Source: Mucilaginibacter pineti (GTDB lineage Bacteria > Bacteroidota > Bacteroidia > Sphingobacteriales > Sphingobacteriaceae). Taken from it: a stretch of 64,000 nt of DNA. The position numbers were made by a program, and so were the translations under genes. The stretch spans positions 1 through 64,000 of the forward strand of contig NZ_FNAI01000021.1 in NCBI RefSeq assembly GCF_900101875.1. Reading direction: 5' to 3'. Position 1 is the stretch's first letter, and every line of letters starts with the position of its first letter. Of this stretch, positions 1 to 8,629 are shown piece by piece. The notes beneath the pieces were generated by a model. It was not told the origin of the DNA and did no database searches. It saw nothing but the letters and a program-made list of their open reading frames with translations.

Positions 1-30
1 CCTTGAACCCCGGAATAATCCTTAAAACAA

Positions 31-61
31 AAACGGCCTCCGGTAATACCGGAGGCCGTTT
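31..61. terminator. Terminator hairpin after pgk
   Basis: A perfect 11-base stem (ACGGCCTCCGG / CCGGAGGCCGT) with a 4-5 base loop is flanked by A-runs on the left and T-runs on the right. It lies about 20 bases beyond the pgk stop codon, which is read on the minus strand. The A/T flanks make it able to work in both directions. Confidence 0.8.
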
Positions 62-81
62 CATTATAGGGTATGAATCTA

Positions 82-1272
82 TTATTCGTTTATAGCTTTT
101 ACGCCTGGTAACTCTTTACCTTCCATATATTCTAACAGTGCGCCACCGCCGGTTGATACATAGCTTACTTCGTTGGTAAGGTTAAACTTGGCAACTGCTG
201 CTGCAGAATCACCACCACCGATAAGGGAGAATGCACCGTTTTCTGTAGCTTTAACTACTGCTTCGGCAATGGCTTTGGTACCTACCAAAAATGTTTCCAT
301 TTCAAAAACACCCATTGGGCCGTTCCATAAAATGGTTTTTGATTCTTCAACTACTTTACTGAAGATCTTTACAGTTTCGGGACCGATATCCAAGCCCATC
401 CAGCCGTCTGGAATTTCGCCGGTTTTGGCAACGCCGGTTTTGGCGCTATTTGAAAAATCATCAGCAATAACGTTATCAACTGGCAAGTAAAGTTTTACGC
501 CTTTATCTTTTGCTTTTTGTTTAAGGCTAAGTGCAAGATCAAGCTTATCGGCTTCAACCAATGAGGTACCAATGTTACCGCCATCGGCTTTGGCAAATGT
601 GTAAGCCATACCACCGCCAATGATCAGGTTATCTACCTTATCCAACAGTTTTTCAATGAGTTCAATTTTGTCTGATACCTTTGAACCACCCATAATAGCG
701 GTGAAAGGCTTTGCAGCACCGTTCAGTATTTTTTCGGCATTGGCAAGTTCGGCAGCCATCAGGTAACCGAAGTATTTGGCATCCGGGAAAAACTGCGCTA
801 TGATAGCTGTTGAAGCGTGTGCGCGGTGAGCGGTACCAAAAGCATCATTCACATATATATCGCCTAATTTCGAAAGCTTTTCTGCAAATGCAACGTCGCC
901 TTTTTCTTCTTCTTTGTAAAAACGAAGATTCTCTAATAAAAGCACTTCGCCATTACCTAAGTTTTTTGCTTTTTCAACAGCCTGCTCGCCAATGCAATCA
1001 TCGGCAAACTCAACCTGCTGACCTAAAAGATCTGACAAATGAGGCACTACGTGTTTTAAAGAAAATTCTTCTGTCGGTCCGTTTTTTGGTCTGCCTAAGT
1101 GCGACATCAAAATAACTTTACCGCCATCCTTTAAAATCTTTTTTATGGTTGGTAAAGCAGCCGTCATCCGGTTATCGTCGGTAATGTTGTAATCCTTATC
1201 TAAAGGCACATTAAAATCAACCCTGATAAGGGCTTTTTTACCGGCAAAACTAATTTGATCTACTGTTTTCAT
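82..1272 (-). CDS. pgk: Phosphoglycerate kinase
   Basis: Cytosolic glycolytic enzyme that transfers phosphate from 1,3-bisphosphoglycerate to ADP. The 396-residue protein has the usual length and every block of the family: RVDFNVPL near the N-terminus, SHLGRPKNG, ENLRFYKEEEKGD, NDAFGTAHRAHAS, GGSKVSDKIELIEKLL in the hinge region, WNGPMGVFE, and the C-terminal nucleotide-binding glycines (IGGGDSAAAVAKF, STGGGALLEYMEG). It starts at an ATG and ends just before a strong terminator. It lies about 100 bases downstream of the acetyltransferase and gap, so gap, the acetyltransferase and pgk probably form one glycolytic transcription unit on the minus strand. Confidence 0.98.
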   Translation of the reverse strand: MKTVDQISFAGKKALIRVDFNVPLDKDYNITDDNRMTAALPTIKKILKDGGKVILMSHLGRPKNGPTEEFSLKHVVPHLSDLLGQQVEFADDCIGEQAVEKAKNLGNGEVLLLENLRFYKEEEKGDVAFAEKLSKLGDIYVNDAFGTAHRAHASTAIIAQFFPDAKYFGYLMAAELANAEKILNGAAKPFTAIMGGSKVSDKIELIEKLLDKVDNLIIGGGMAYTFAKADGGNIGTSLVEADKLDLALSLKQKAKDKGVKLYLPVDNVIADDFSNSAKTGVAKTGEIPDGWMGLDIGPETVKIFSKVVEESKTILWNGPMGVFEMETFLVGTKAIAEAVVKATENGAFSLIGGGDSAAAVAKFNLTNEVSYVSTGGGALLEYMEGKELPGVKAINE

Positions 1273-1372
1273 ATGATTGTATGGGTCATTTATAGTAAGG
1301 CGCGCAAATTCAGCATTTTATTCTAAATTCTTAACGAAAAAGTAAAAAAGGTGTTTGATTTTGGCAAAAACT

Positions 1373-1807
1373 TCAACTTAATTTAACATACATCACATGA
1401 TGCGGTCCTATTCCGGGTACTTCAAATTCGGGCGATACTACTTCGAACCCGGTATTAAAATAAAACGGGATTGCCTTTTTGCGCGCGTTGCACCAAACGT
1501 AATTTGCCTTTTGACCGCGTAAATAAGTAAGTGCAAAGTTCACCAGTTGGTTGCCCAATCCCTGCCCCCGGTATTTTTCAGTAGTGGCCATGCCGCGTAA
1601 CTGGTAACCCGTGCCTGTAAACTCGCCGTAACTTTGCGGGTGGAATGATGCCACACAGGCCAGTTCGTCATTTTTATAATAACCGAGGTGAAAAGCGCCC
1701 TCAATAGTATCTGTAGGGAAACGGCATTCATCTAATTTGAGCCGCCCCTCACGCAGTACTTCATTGCGAATGGGCAGCAAGTCTTCTACTTTAATAAATT
1801 TTATCAT
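1373..1807 (-). CDS. GNAT family N-acetyltransferase
   Basis: A 144-residue single-domain GNAT protein. The acetyl-CoA binding segment is visible as GMATTEKYRGQGLGNQLVNF, where RGQGLG is the R/QxxGxG/A loop. It is followed by a helix and the NTGFEV strand typical of the fold. The start codon overlaps the gap stop codon in an ATGA quartet (1804-1807), so it is almost certainly translated together with gap. The substrate cannot be read from the sequence. Its tight coupling to GAPDH suggests a housekeeping role, but that is inference. Confidence 0.88.
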   Translation of the reverse strand: MIKFIKVEDLLPIRNEVLREGRLKLDECRFPTDTIEGAFHLGYYKNDELACVASFHPQSYGEFTGTGYQLRGMATTEKYRGQGLGNQLVNFALTYLRGQKANYVWCNARKKAIPFYFNTGFEVVSPEFEVPGIGPHHVMYVKLS

Positions 1808-2802
1808 TTTTTTAACAAGGCCAGTTTTTCAACCAAATCGGCAAGGCGGCTGCTGTAACCCATTTCATTATCATACCAGCCTACTACTTTTACCAGCCCG
1901 CCTACTATTGAAGTAAGCTGTGCGTCAAAAATGCAGCTATGGGGGTTATCCAATATATCTGTTGATACGATGGGATCCTCGGTATACTCCAGTACATTTT
2001 TCATGGGGCCATCGGCAGCCTGTTTAAACGCCAGGTTAATTTGGGCAATGGTTGGTTGCTTTTTAAGGCTGCAGGTAAAATCTGTTAACGAGCCGTTAAG
2101 TACAGGCACACGGATACCTGCACCGCCCAACCGTCCTTCCAAATGCGGGAAGATAGCTGTTATCGCCTTAGCAGCACCTGTAGTTGTAGGTATAATGGAG
2201 GCCGATGCCGCACGTGCTCTGCGCAAATCCTTATGCGGCATATCATGCAGACTTTGATCGCCTGTCATGGAGTGTACGGTGGTAATGTAGCCATCGATAA
2301 TACCCCAGTTTTCGTCAAGGATTTTTACCATTGCGGCTACGTTATTGGTGGTACAGGAAGCGTTTGATAATATGGGCGAACTCAGATCTACCTCATCATC
2401 ATTTACCGCCAGTACCACCGTGGGCACATTTTTATCTGTAGATGGTGCCGAGATAATTACCTGTTTGGCACCTGCAGCAAGGTGTTTTTCGGCTCCTTCC
2501 CTTGAGGTGAATTTCCCGGTAGATTCTACCACCACATCGATATTCAACTCTTTCCAGGGCAGCGCAAGCGGATCGCGCTGGGCAAATACTTTTATCGGCT
2601 GCCCGTTTATGTACAGGTTGTCCGCGTCGAAATCAACCGTGCCCTTAAAGCCGCGGTGAACAGAATCGTACTTAAATAAATGGGCAAGTGTTTGGGTATC
2701 TGTAAGGTCATTTATGGCCACAACCTGTATACTGGGCCGGGTTAAAATACTCCTTAAAAAAATACGCCCTATACGGCCAAATCCATTTATAGCTATTTTC
2801 AT
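1804..2802 (-). CDS. gap: Glyceraldehyde-3-phosphate dehydrogenase, type I
   Basis: NAD-dependent oxidation and phosphorylation of glyceraldehyde 3-phosphate. The 332-residue protein carries the Rossmann motif INGFGRIGR at residues 5-13, the catalytic cysteine 150 in SNASCTTNN, and the C-terminal WYDNEMGYSSR block. The acidic NDL after the second strand (residues 31-33) fits NAD rather than NADP preference. It is the first gene of a gap, GNAT, pgk group; its stop codon overlaps the start of the acetyltransferase. A Bacteroidota genome often holds more than one gap, so this may not be the only copy. Confidence 0.97.
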   Translation of the reverse strand: MKIAINGFGRIGRIFLRSILTRPSIQVVAINDLTDTQTLAHLFKYDSVHRGFKGTVDFDADNLYINGQPIKVFAQRDPLALPWKELNIDVVVESTGKFTSREGAEKHLAAGAKQVIISAPSTDKNVPTVVLAVNDDEVDLSSPILSNASCTTNNVAAMVKILDENWGIIDGYITTVHSMTGDQSLHDMPHKDLRRARAASASIIPTTTGAAKAITAIFPHLEGRLGGAGIRVPVLNGSLTDFTCSLKKQPTIAQINLAFKQAADGPMKNVLEYTEDPIVSTDILDNPHSCIFDAQLTSIVGGLVKVVGWYDNEMGYSSRLADLVEKLALLKK

Positions 2803-2903
2803 TTTATGCTTTTATAAAGCACCAAAGTTAATGAAGATGGATGGGTAATTTGTAATACAAGAAACAGGATTTGTTTTTGCAGACAAGAATTAATTGAGAT
2901 GAT

Positions 2904-3051
2904 TTAGCTTTGGCTAAAGCCACTTAGCTTCTTATTTTAACCGCCCCATAAATGGGACGGCAATGAATTTTAAAACATTTTTTGTAGCTTATTCATTGCC
3001 GTTGGTTTTAACCAACGGATAAATTGACACAAAAGTTTGGCTTTAGCCTAA
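2904..3051. repeat. Nested palindromic intergenic element
   Basis: In the 304-base gap between obgE and gap lies a set of nested inverted repeats. The outer arms are TAGCTTTGGCTAAAGCCA (2904-2921) and TTTGGCTTTAGCCTA (3037-3051). The inner arms are CGGCAATGAAT (about 2958-2968) and ATTCATTGCCG (about 2991-3001). There is also a small hairpin, CCGTTGGTTTTAACCAACGG. No gene fits in the gap. The layout is that of a non-coding REP/MITE-like element. Confidence 0.7.
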
Positions 3052-3073
3052 ATGAAGTAACGCCCACTAAAAT

Positions 3074-3106
3074 ATCCTCTCCTTTGGAGAGGGGCGGGGT
3101 GGGGCC
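3074..3106. repeat. CTCTCC-type palindromic repeat, single copy
   Basis: The palindrome CTCTCCTTTGGAGAG followed by a G-rich tail (GGGCGGGGTGGGGCC) abuts the obgE stop codon. It is the same family as the copies at 16588-16670, 18526-18674 and 58345-58456. The stem could act as a weak terminator or 3' end stabiliser for obgE. Confidence 0.7.
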
Positions 3107-4111
3107 TTACGCCTGTTTATTTATCTCGGTCCAAAGCAGGTCTTTTAACCCGGTGAGGTTTCTTTGCGCTACTGATGATATAAATATAGATGGGATACCC
3201 TCCGGTACTTCCAGCTGCATTTCTGCCTGCAGTTCCTCGTCCAGCATATCAGATTTGGTTATGGCCAGTACGCGGGGTTTGTGAATAAGTTCGGGATTGT
3301 ATTCCTGTAATTCGTGCAGCAGGATCTGGTATTCTTCTTTAATAGTGCGGGTAGTATCGGCAGGTACCATGAATAACAGTACCGAGTTACGCTCAATATG
3401 CCTCAAAAACCTGAAACCTAAACCTTTGCCCTGTGATGCACCCTCTATAATACCCGGGATATCGGCCATTACAAATGAGCGGTTATCGCGGTATGATACA
3501 ATACCCAGGTTGGGTACCAATGTTGTAAACGCGTAATCGGCAATCTCGGGCTTGGCGGCTGATACTACCGAAAGCAGGGTTGATTTACCCGCGTTAGGGA
3601 ATCCTACCAAACCAACGTCGGCCAGTATTTTTAATTCGAGGATATTCCAGTCTTCCTTGCCGTCTTCACCGGGTTGGGCAAAGCGTGGGGTTTGCTGGGT
3701 TGGCGTTTTAAAATGCCAGTTGCCTAAACCACCGCGACCACCGGGTGTTAAGATCTTTGTTTCGCCGTCCTGCGTAATTTCGAAGATCACTTCGCCGGTT
3801 TCGGCATTTTTTACGGTTGTACCAAGCGGCACTTCCAATATTTCATCTCTGCCGGTTTTACCGCTTCGCAATGAACTACCGCCCGAATCGCCGTCGCCGG
3901 CAATTACGTGTTTGCGGTATTTAAGGTGCAGCATGGTCCATAGCTGGGCATTACCCTTAACTATAACATGACCGCCACGACCACCATCGCCACCATCGGG
4001 ACCGCCTTTTGAGGTTAAAATATCACGGTGTAAATGCGCAGAGCCCGCCCCTCCGTGGCCACTACGGCAACAGATCTTCACATAATCAACAAAATTGGAA
4101 CCTTGCGACAT
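3107..4111 (-). CDS. obgE: GTPase Obg/CgtA
   Basis: Ribosome-associated GTPase used in 50S assembly and stress control. The N-terminal Obg fold (residues about 5-158) shows its glycine-rich type II helices (GGPDGGDGGRGGHV; GGRGGLGN). The G domain follows: G1 GFPNAGKS (170-177), G2 around FTT (195-197), G3 DIPG (217-220), G4 TKSD in place of the usual NKxD, and G5 SSVA. At 334 residues it lacks the extra C-terminal OCT domain of Firmicute homologues, which is usual for the phylum. It lies downstream of adk on the same strand with a word repeat (4125-4253) in the gap. Confidence 0.96.
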   Translation of the reverse strand: MSQGSNFVDYVKICCRSGHGGAGSAHLHRDILTSKGGPDGGDGGRGGHVIVKGNAQLWTMLHLKYRKHVIAGDGDSGGSSLRSGKTGRDEILEVPLGTTVKNAETGEVIFEITQDGETKILTPGGRGGLGNWHFKTPTQQTPRFAQPGEDGKEDWNILELKILADVGLVGFPNAGKSTLLSVVSAAKPEIADYAFTTLVPNLGIVSYRDNRSFVMADIPGIIEGASQGKGLGFRFLRHIERNSVLLFMVPADTTRTIKEEYQILLHELQEYNPELIHKPRVLAITKSDMLDEELQAEMQLEVPEGIPSIFISSVAQRNLTGLKDLLWTEINKQA

Positions 4112-4124
4112 AATTTTTTCTTTT

Positions 4125-4253
4125 TAGTCGGAAAAGTCAAATTAGTCGAAAAGTCCGAAAGTCAGTAAAGTCCGGAAGATAAGAATTTGATCTTCTTAAC
4201 TTTCGGACTTTACTGACTTCCCGACTTTCGGACTTTCCCGACTTCCGGACTTA
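4125..4253 (-). repeat. Word inverted repeat (AGTCCGAAAGTC word) between adk and obgE
   Basis: Read on the minus strand, the gap first shows a reiterated purine-rich word (AAGTCCGGAAGTCGGGAAAG, then similar units) and then its reverse complement (GGACTTTACTGACTTTCGGA). The loop contains AAGATCAAATTCTTATCTTC. The arms could fold into a long hairpin in the adk-obgE transcript. Same architecture as the other word repeats here, but a different word. Confidence 0.75.
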
Positions 4254-4254
4254 T

Positions 4255-4827
4255 TTAATAACCTTCAATAACCTTACAAATCTGGGCGAATATCTCGTCT
4301 ACCGATCCAACGCCATTGATACTTGTAAATTTATTTTGTTGCTGATAAAAACCAGCTACAGGAGCGGTTTTATCATTATATTCTTTAATTCGCTTGCGGA
4401 TAACCTCGGGGTTGGCATCATCTGCCCTGCCCGATTGTAAACCACGCTGCAATAAGCGACGTTCCAGTTCATCATCATCAACCTCAAGGGCTATCATGCC
4501 AGATATGGCCGAACTTTTACTGGTAAGCAGCGTATCTAACGCTGCCGCCTGTACTACAGTACGCGGAAAACCATCAAAAATAAAACCTTTGGCATCTTTA
4601 TTGGCATCAAGCTTATTGCTTATCATACCTATAACTACCTCATCAGGAACCAGTTTACCGTCATCCATCAACTTCTTTGCCTCTAACCCAAGTACTGTTC
4701 CCTGCGAAATTTCGCCGCGCAAAAGATCACCGGTTGAAAGGTGGATCAGATCGTATTTTTCAATAAGCTTTTGCGATTGAGTCCCTTTCCCTGCTCCGGG
4801 AGGACCAAACAATACCAGATTTAGCAT
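4255..4827 (-). CDS. adk: Adenylate kinase
   Basis: Catalyses ATP + AMP to 2 ADP in the cytosol. The 190-residue protein has the P-loop GPPGAGKGT (residues 8-16), the AMP-binding STGDLLR block, GFPRTVVQA, and the arginine-rich segment with SGRADD. The LID is short and has no zinc-binding cysteines, so it belongs to the short-LID form common in Bacteroidota. It starts at an ATG and is followed on the same strand by obgE. Confidence 0.97.
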   Translation of the reverse strand: MLNLVLFGPPGAGKGTQSQKLIEKYDLIHLSTGDLLRGEISQGTVLGLEAKKLMDDGKLVPDEVVIGMISNKLDANKDAKGFIFDGFPRTVVQAAALDTLLTSKSSAISGMIALEVDDDELERRLLQRGLQSGRADDANPEVIRKRIKEYNDKTAPVAGFYQQQNKFTSINGVGSVDEIFAQICKVIEGY

Positions 4828-4917
4828 GCTCTTAATAAATTAAAAGCCTTTCTGTAACAACACGGAAAGGCTTAGCGTTAGCGAGTACTTAAAGGATGAA
4901 CCTTGGTACTTTAAAAG

Positions 4918-4991
4918 TGCACTTGAAGGGAGTCGAACCCCTAACCTCCTGATCCGTAGTCAGGTGCTCTATCCAATTGAGCTACAAGTGC
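4918..4991 (-). tRNA. tRNA-Arg (anticodon ACG)
   Basis: The minus strand folds into a 74-base cloverleaf: acceptor stem GCACTTG/CAAGTGC, D-arm with TAGCTCAATTGGATAGAGC, anticodon stem CCTGA/TCAGG around the loop CTACGGA (anticodon ACG, Arg), variable loop, T-arm GGTTCGACTCC, and discriminator A. The CCA end is not encoded. It sits just upstream of adk. Confidence 0.95.
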
Positions 4992-5172
4992 TTTTTGAAA
5001 CGGAATGCAAAGATAGAATTTAAAATTTCCGATGCAAAATTTTTATCAAATAACTTATGATATAATCACCAATGGGCTGATAATGAATATTTAATTAACA
5101 GGGCCAACCTGCTGCTTTGTTAATTAAATACTGAATTACAAGTACCCAGAAGATCAAATTCCCCATAAAAGG

Positions 5173-5320
5173 TTGTCATTTCGATAGAGCCGAGGCAGGA
5201 AAGTGCGTGGGTGCGATAGAGAAACTATCTCTTGAGCGATAGCGAAAAATCCTCTACGAAACACCAGGCACCGATTGCATATCGTCGAAGATTTCTCCTC
5301 GTACCTCGTCGAAATGACAA
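5173..5320. repeat. GTCATTTCGA inverted repeat, copy 1
   Basis: A 148-base element with ends TTGTCATTTCGATAGAGC and CTCGTCGAAATGACAA. The inside contains AAATCCTCTACGA and GAAGATTTCTCCTCGTACC, which are partly complementary. It fills most of the 346-base gap between tRNA-Arg and the peroxiredoxin; the rest of the gap is AT-rich and shows nothing else. Related copies are at 8402, 28444, 44995 and 63283. Confidence 0.8.
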
Positions 5321-5337
5321 TTTTTTACTTGCGCCCC

Positions 5338-5799
5338 CTATTTAACCACCTCGGCTATGGCCGCAAAATCTGGCAGTTCGCCTGCGTTTTCAAGTACTTC
5401 GGCATAAATAACGTTCTGCTCTTCGTCGATAACAAAGGCGGCGCGTTTTGAAACACCTTTTAAACCCATTACAAATTCCTGGTATAAGGCACCGTAAGCT
5501 GCCGATACTTCTTTATTAAAATCGCTCAGTAAATCAAACTGGTAATTGTTCTCTTCCTTAAACTTAGCCAGTGTAAATGGCGAGTCGACAGATATACCCA
5601 ATATGGTGGCGTTTAAGCCATCATAATAACCAAAGCTATCGCGCATGGTGCAAAGCTGCGTGGTACATACGCCGGTAAAGGCTAAAGGAAAAAAGTGTAT
5701 AACTACTTTACGCCCCTTAAAATCGCTCAAAGCAACACTTTTTAAGGCCGATGATACTAATGTAAACTGTGGTGCCGCCTGGCCAACTTGTAATGACAT
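5338..5799 (-). CDS. Peroxiredoxin (AhpC/TSA, AhpE/Bcp-like)
   Basis: Thiol peroxidase that reduces hydrogen peroxide or organic peroxides. The thioredoxin fold holds the peroxidatic cysteine in PLAFTGVCTTQLC, with a second nearby cysteine in the same loop, then GISVDSPFTLAKF and LLSDFNKEV. The product is 153 residues if started at the ATG at 5799 (MSLQVGQAAPQFTLV), which fits family N-termini. An in-frame ATG at 5847 would add 16 residues of no family likeness. Single gene, separated from tRNA-Arg by a repeat and divergent from the permease gene. Confidence 0.92.
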   Translation of the reverse strand: MSLQVGQAAPQFTLVSSALKSVALSDFKGRKVVIHFFPLAFTGVCTTQLCTMRDSFGYYDGLNATILGISVDSPFTLAKFKEENNYQFDLLSDFNKEVSAAYGALYQEFVMGLKGVSKRAAFVIDEEQNVIYAEVLENAGELPDFAAIAEVVK

Positions 5800-5952
5800 A
5801 ATGTTGTGTGTTTTTGTACTTGCAAATGAACTCATTTTATGAAACAATGAATAACCCTTAATTTATTATGGTTTTTCTATGGCAATATTTTTTCAAACTA
5901 AATAATTAGTTATATCTTTATAGTCATGTTGGTCTTTAATGTATAACGGGTT

Positions 5953-8343
5953 ATGATAAAAAATTTCATCAAAACAGCTTTTCGCAGTCTTTTAAAAAAC
6001 AAAGGATTTACGTTTATAAACGTTGCAGGGCTTGCCTTGGGTTTAGCGGGTTGCCTGCTTATTGTATTTTATGTTGTTGATGAACTAAGTTATGACAGGT
6101 ACAATACAAAGTTTGAAAGCATATACCGCGTAAACTCCGATTTAAAGTATGGTGGCGTAGTAACCTCTTTTGCTATAGTCGCCCCGCCCCTGGCCGATGC
6201 CTTAAAGCACAACTTTCCCGAAGTTGAAGAAGCGGTAAGAATATCGCCGGCTTTAAACATCCGCTTTAAAAACGGAAATGAGGAAATTGCAGAGGATAAA
6301 GTGATTTACTGCGACCCATCTATATTTGATGTATTTACATTACCAATGATAGATGGCGACCCTAAAACTGCTTTAAATGACCCTAACGCCATAGTAATTA
6401 CCGAAGCCGCCGCAAAAAAATACTTTAACAAAACAAACGTTGCAGGGCAAACACTCACTATTAATAACGATAGCATCCCCCATAAAATAACGGGGGTAAT
6501 AAAAAATATCCCTACCCAATCGCACTTTACGGCCGATTTCTTTTTGTCCATCTTATCCCAGGAATCAGCTAACGACAAAACATTTAACCACTTCAGCTTT
6601 AGCACCTATGTATTGCTTAAGCCCGGTGCTGATTATGAAAAACTGCAGGCAAAATTTCCAGAGCTGATGAGGCGGTCGCTTGGCAGCAGTATGAATATTG
6701 ATAAGTTTGAAAAGAGTGGCAATTATATCAGGATAAATTTAACACCGCTTAAAGATATCCACCTGCAATCAAACCGGCAGCGCGAACTTAGCGCCAATGG
6801 TAATATCCAGTACGTTTACATTTTTTCGGCCATAGCATTGTTTATATTGGTACTGGCCTGCATAAATTTCATGAACTTATCTACAGCGCGGTCTGCCAAC
6901 CGCGCAAGAGAGGTTGGGGTACGTAAGGTATTAGGCTCATCGCGCTGGTATCTTATAGCCCAGTTTATTTCCGAATCGCTCATGGTAACTTTTGTGGCTA
7001 CGCTTGTTGCAGTATTGGCCGCCTGGCTATTGCTCCCCGTGTTTAATCAACTATCGGGCAAAAGCATGGCCATAAACCTGCAAACCTTTACCTGGCTTTC
7101 GCCCGCTGTATTGATCATTGTTGTGGTGGTGGGCGTGCTGTCTGGTTCATACCCGGCGTTCTTTCTATCGGCGTTTCAACCGGCAGATGTTTTAAAGGGT
7201 AAAATATCATCGGGTTTTAAAGGTGGCGTACTACGCAGTTTCCTGGTTGTTTTCCAGTTTTCTATATCCATATTTCTTATCATTGGCACCCTCGTTATCT
7301 ACAATCAGCTTAAATACATCCAAAATAAAGACCTTGGCTTTAACCGCGACCAGCTGCTCATTGTAAAAAATGTAAATGCCTTAAATGATCCCAAAATCCT
7401 TAAACAAGAGATAAAACAATTGCCCGGCGTAGCCGATGCCACGCTTAGCGCCTACTATCCAACCAATGTGGTAAGGTTTCCAAATAGTGTTTCAAGCGAT
7501 CAAAAAACAGGCTTACTAACCGAGTATTGGTCTGTTGATGAAGATTATTTGCATACAATGGGCATGCACCTGTCAATGGGCCGGTATTTTTCGGGTCAGT
7601 TTGCGTCAGATTCATCGGCAATGGTCATAAACCAGGCAGCGGCAAATATGCTGGGCTACACCAATGATGTTTTAAACAAGCCGCTTTACGCCGGCCAGGA
7701 CAACAACAAGCGTACGTATCATATAATAGGCGTTGTAAAAGATTTTAACTACAGCTCGCTGAGGGATAACATAGGCCCCCTGGTAATGGTGATGAACCAG
7801 GATTGGCGAACTTCGCTTTGTATAAAGGTTAGCACAAAAAACCTCCCGGCATTTTTGGCACAGGCCCAGCATATATGGAAAACGCTGGCCCCTACCCAAC
7901 AGTTTGAATATACCTTTATGGATGAGGACTTTGATGCCCTTTACCGCACCAAGCAGCGCATGGGGCAATTGTTTTTGATATTCACCACGCTGGCTATAGT
8001 AATTGCCTGCCTGGGTTTATTCGGACTGGCGGCCTACGCGGCCGAGCAGCGTAATAAGGAAATTGGGATCCGCAAGGTGTTGGGCGCAAGCGTATCGGCA
8101 ATAGTAACCATGCTGTCTAAAGATTTTATAAAGCTGGTACTTATTTCATTTGCCATAGCGGCGCCGCTGGCCTGGTTTGCCATGTACAAGTGGCTGCAGG
8201 GTTTTGCCTACCGGCAGGAGATGCAATGGTGGATGCTGCCCGCTGCGGGTTTGGGTGCGGTGCTTATCGCCTTCGTCACTATCAGCTCCCAATCATTTAA
8301 AGCAGCCATTGCCAACCCTGTAGATAGTTTGAAAAACGAATGA
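5953..8343 (+). CDS. ABC transporter permease, MacB/FtsX family
   Basis: A 796-residue membrane protein with the layout of large MacB-like permeases that are very common in Bacteroidota. It has a TM helix at about 17-43 (FTFINVAGLALGLAGCLLIV), a periplasmic MacB core (about 45-280), three FtsX TM helices (about 285-410), a second hydrophobic helix with SISIFLIIGTLVIYN (about 430), a second periplasmic domain, and a final FtsX block with the EIGIRKVLGAS motif. The matching REVGVRKVLGSS motif occurs in the first half. Such proteins usually act in peptide, lipoprotein or drug export or in envelope stress. No ATPase gene lies next to it, so the partner is elsewhere. Confidence 0.9.
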   Translation: MIKNFIKTAFRSLLKNKGFTFINVAGLALGLAGCLLIVFYVVDELSYDRYNTKFESIYRVNSDLKYGGVVTSFAIVAPPLADALKHNFPEVEEAVRISPALNIRFKNGNEEIAEDKVIYCDPSIFDVFTLPMIDGDPKTALNDPNAIVITEAAAKKYFNKTNVAGQTLTINNDSIPHKITGVIKNIPTQSHFTADFFLSILSQESANDKTFNHFSFSTYVLLKPGADYEKLQAKFPELMRRSLGSSMNIDKFEKSGNYIRINLTPLKDIHLQSNRQRELSANGNIQYVYIFSAIALFILVLACINFMNLSTARSANRAREVGVRKVLGSSRWYLIAQFISESLMVTFVATLVAVLAAWLLLPVFNQLSGKSMAINLQTFTWLSPAVLIIVVVVGVLSGSYPAFFLSAFQPADVLKGKISSGFKGGVLRSFLVVFQFSISIFLIIGTLVIYNQLKYIQNKDLGFNRDQLLIVKNVNALNDPKILKQEIKQLPGVADATLSAYYPTNVVRFPNSVSSDQKTGLLTEYWSVDEDYLHTMGMHLSMGRYFSGQFASDSSAMVINQAAANMLGYTNDVLNKPLYAGQDNNKRTYHIIGVVKDFNYSSLRDNIGPLVMVMNQDWRTSLCIKVSTKNLPAFLAQAQHIWKTLAPTQQFEYTFMDEDFDALYRTKQRMGQLFLIFTTLAIVIACLGLFGLAAYAAEQRNKEIGIRKVLGASVSAIVTMLSKDFIKLVLISFAIAAPLAWFAMYKWLQGFAYRQEMQWWMLPAAGLGAVLIAFVTISSQSFKAAIANPVDSLKNE

Positions 8344-8401
8344 CGGTGATAACCCCCGACAGCCACAAGTTATTCAGAAGATTGGAATTTTATAAAAAGG
8401 T

Positions 8402-8562
8402 GGTCATTTCGACGAGCCTGCATAGGAATTGTGCATGAGGGGCAAAGAGAAATCTTCTACAGCACGTTTGGCTAGAATGCAAAGTTCGCATTGCATATCG
8501 TAGAAGATTTTTCGCTACGCTCAAGAGATAAGTTTCTCCTCGTACCTCGTTCGAAATGACAA
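8402..8562. repeat. GTCATTTCGA inverted repeat, copy 2
   Basis: A 161-base element between the permease and the quinone oxidoreductase. Ends: GGTCATTTCGACGAGCC and CCTCGTTCGAAATGAC. The middle shows GAGAAATCTTCTAC and GTAGAAGATTTTTCG as inner arms. It is preceded by GAATTTTATAAAAAGGTGG, which also precedes copy 4 at 44995, so the family is longer than its palindrome. Confidence 0.8.
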
Positions 8563-8629
8563 AATTTTGATTCTTTAGAACCCAAACATAATCGCATTAA
8601 TTAGGGTTACTATTGCTGATATTTACCCC

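Noticed and set aside
5800..5847. Start of the peroxiredoxin at 5847
   Set aside because: The extra residues have no family likeness; ATG at 5799 is the usual N-terminus.
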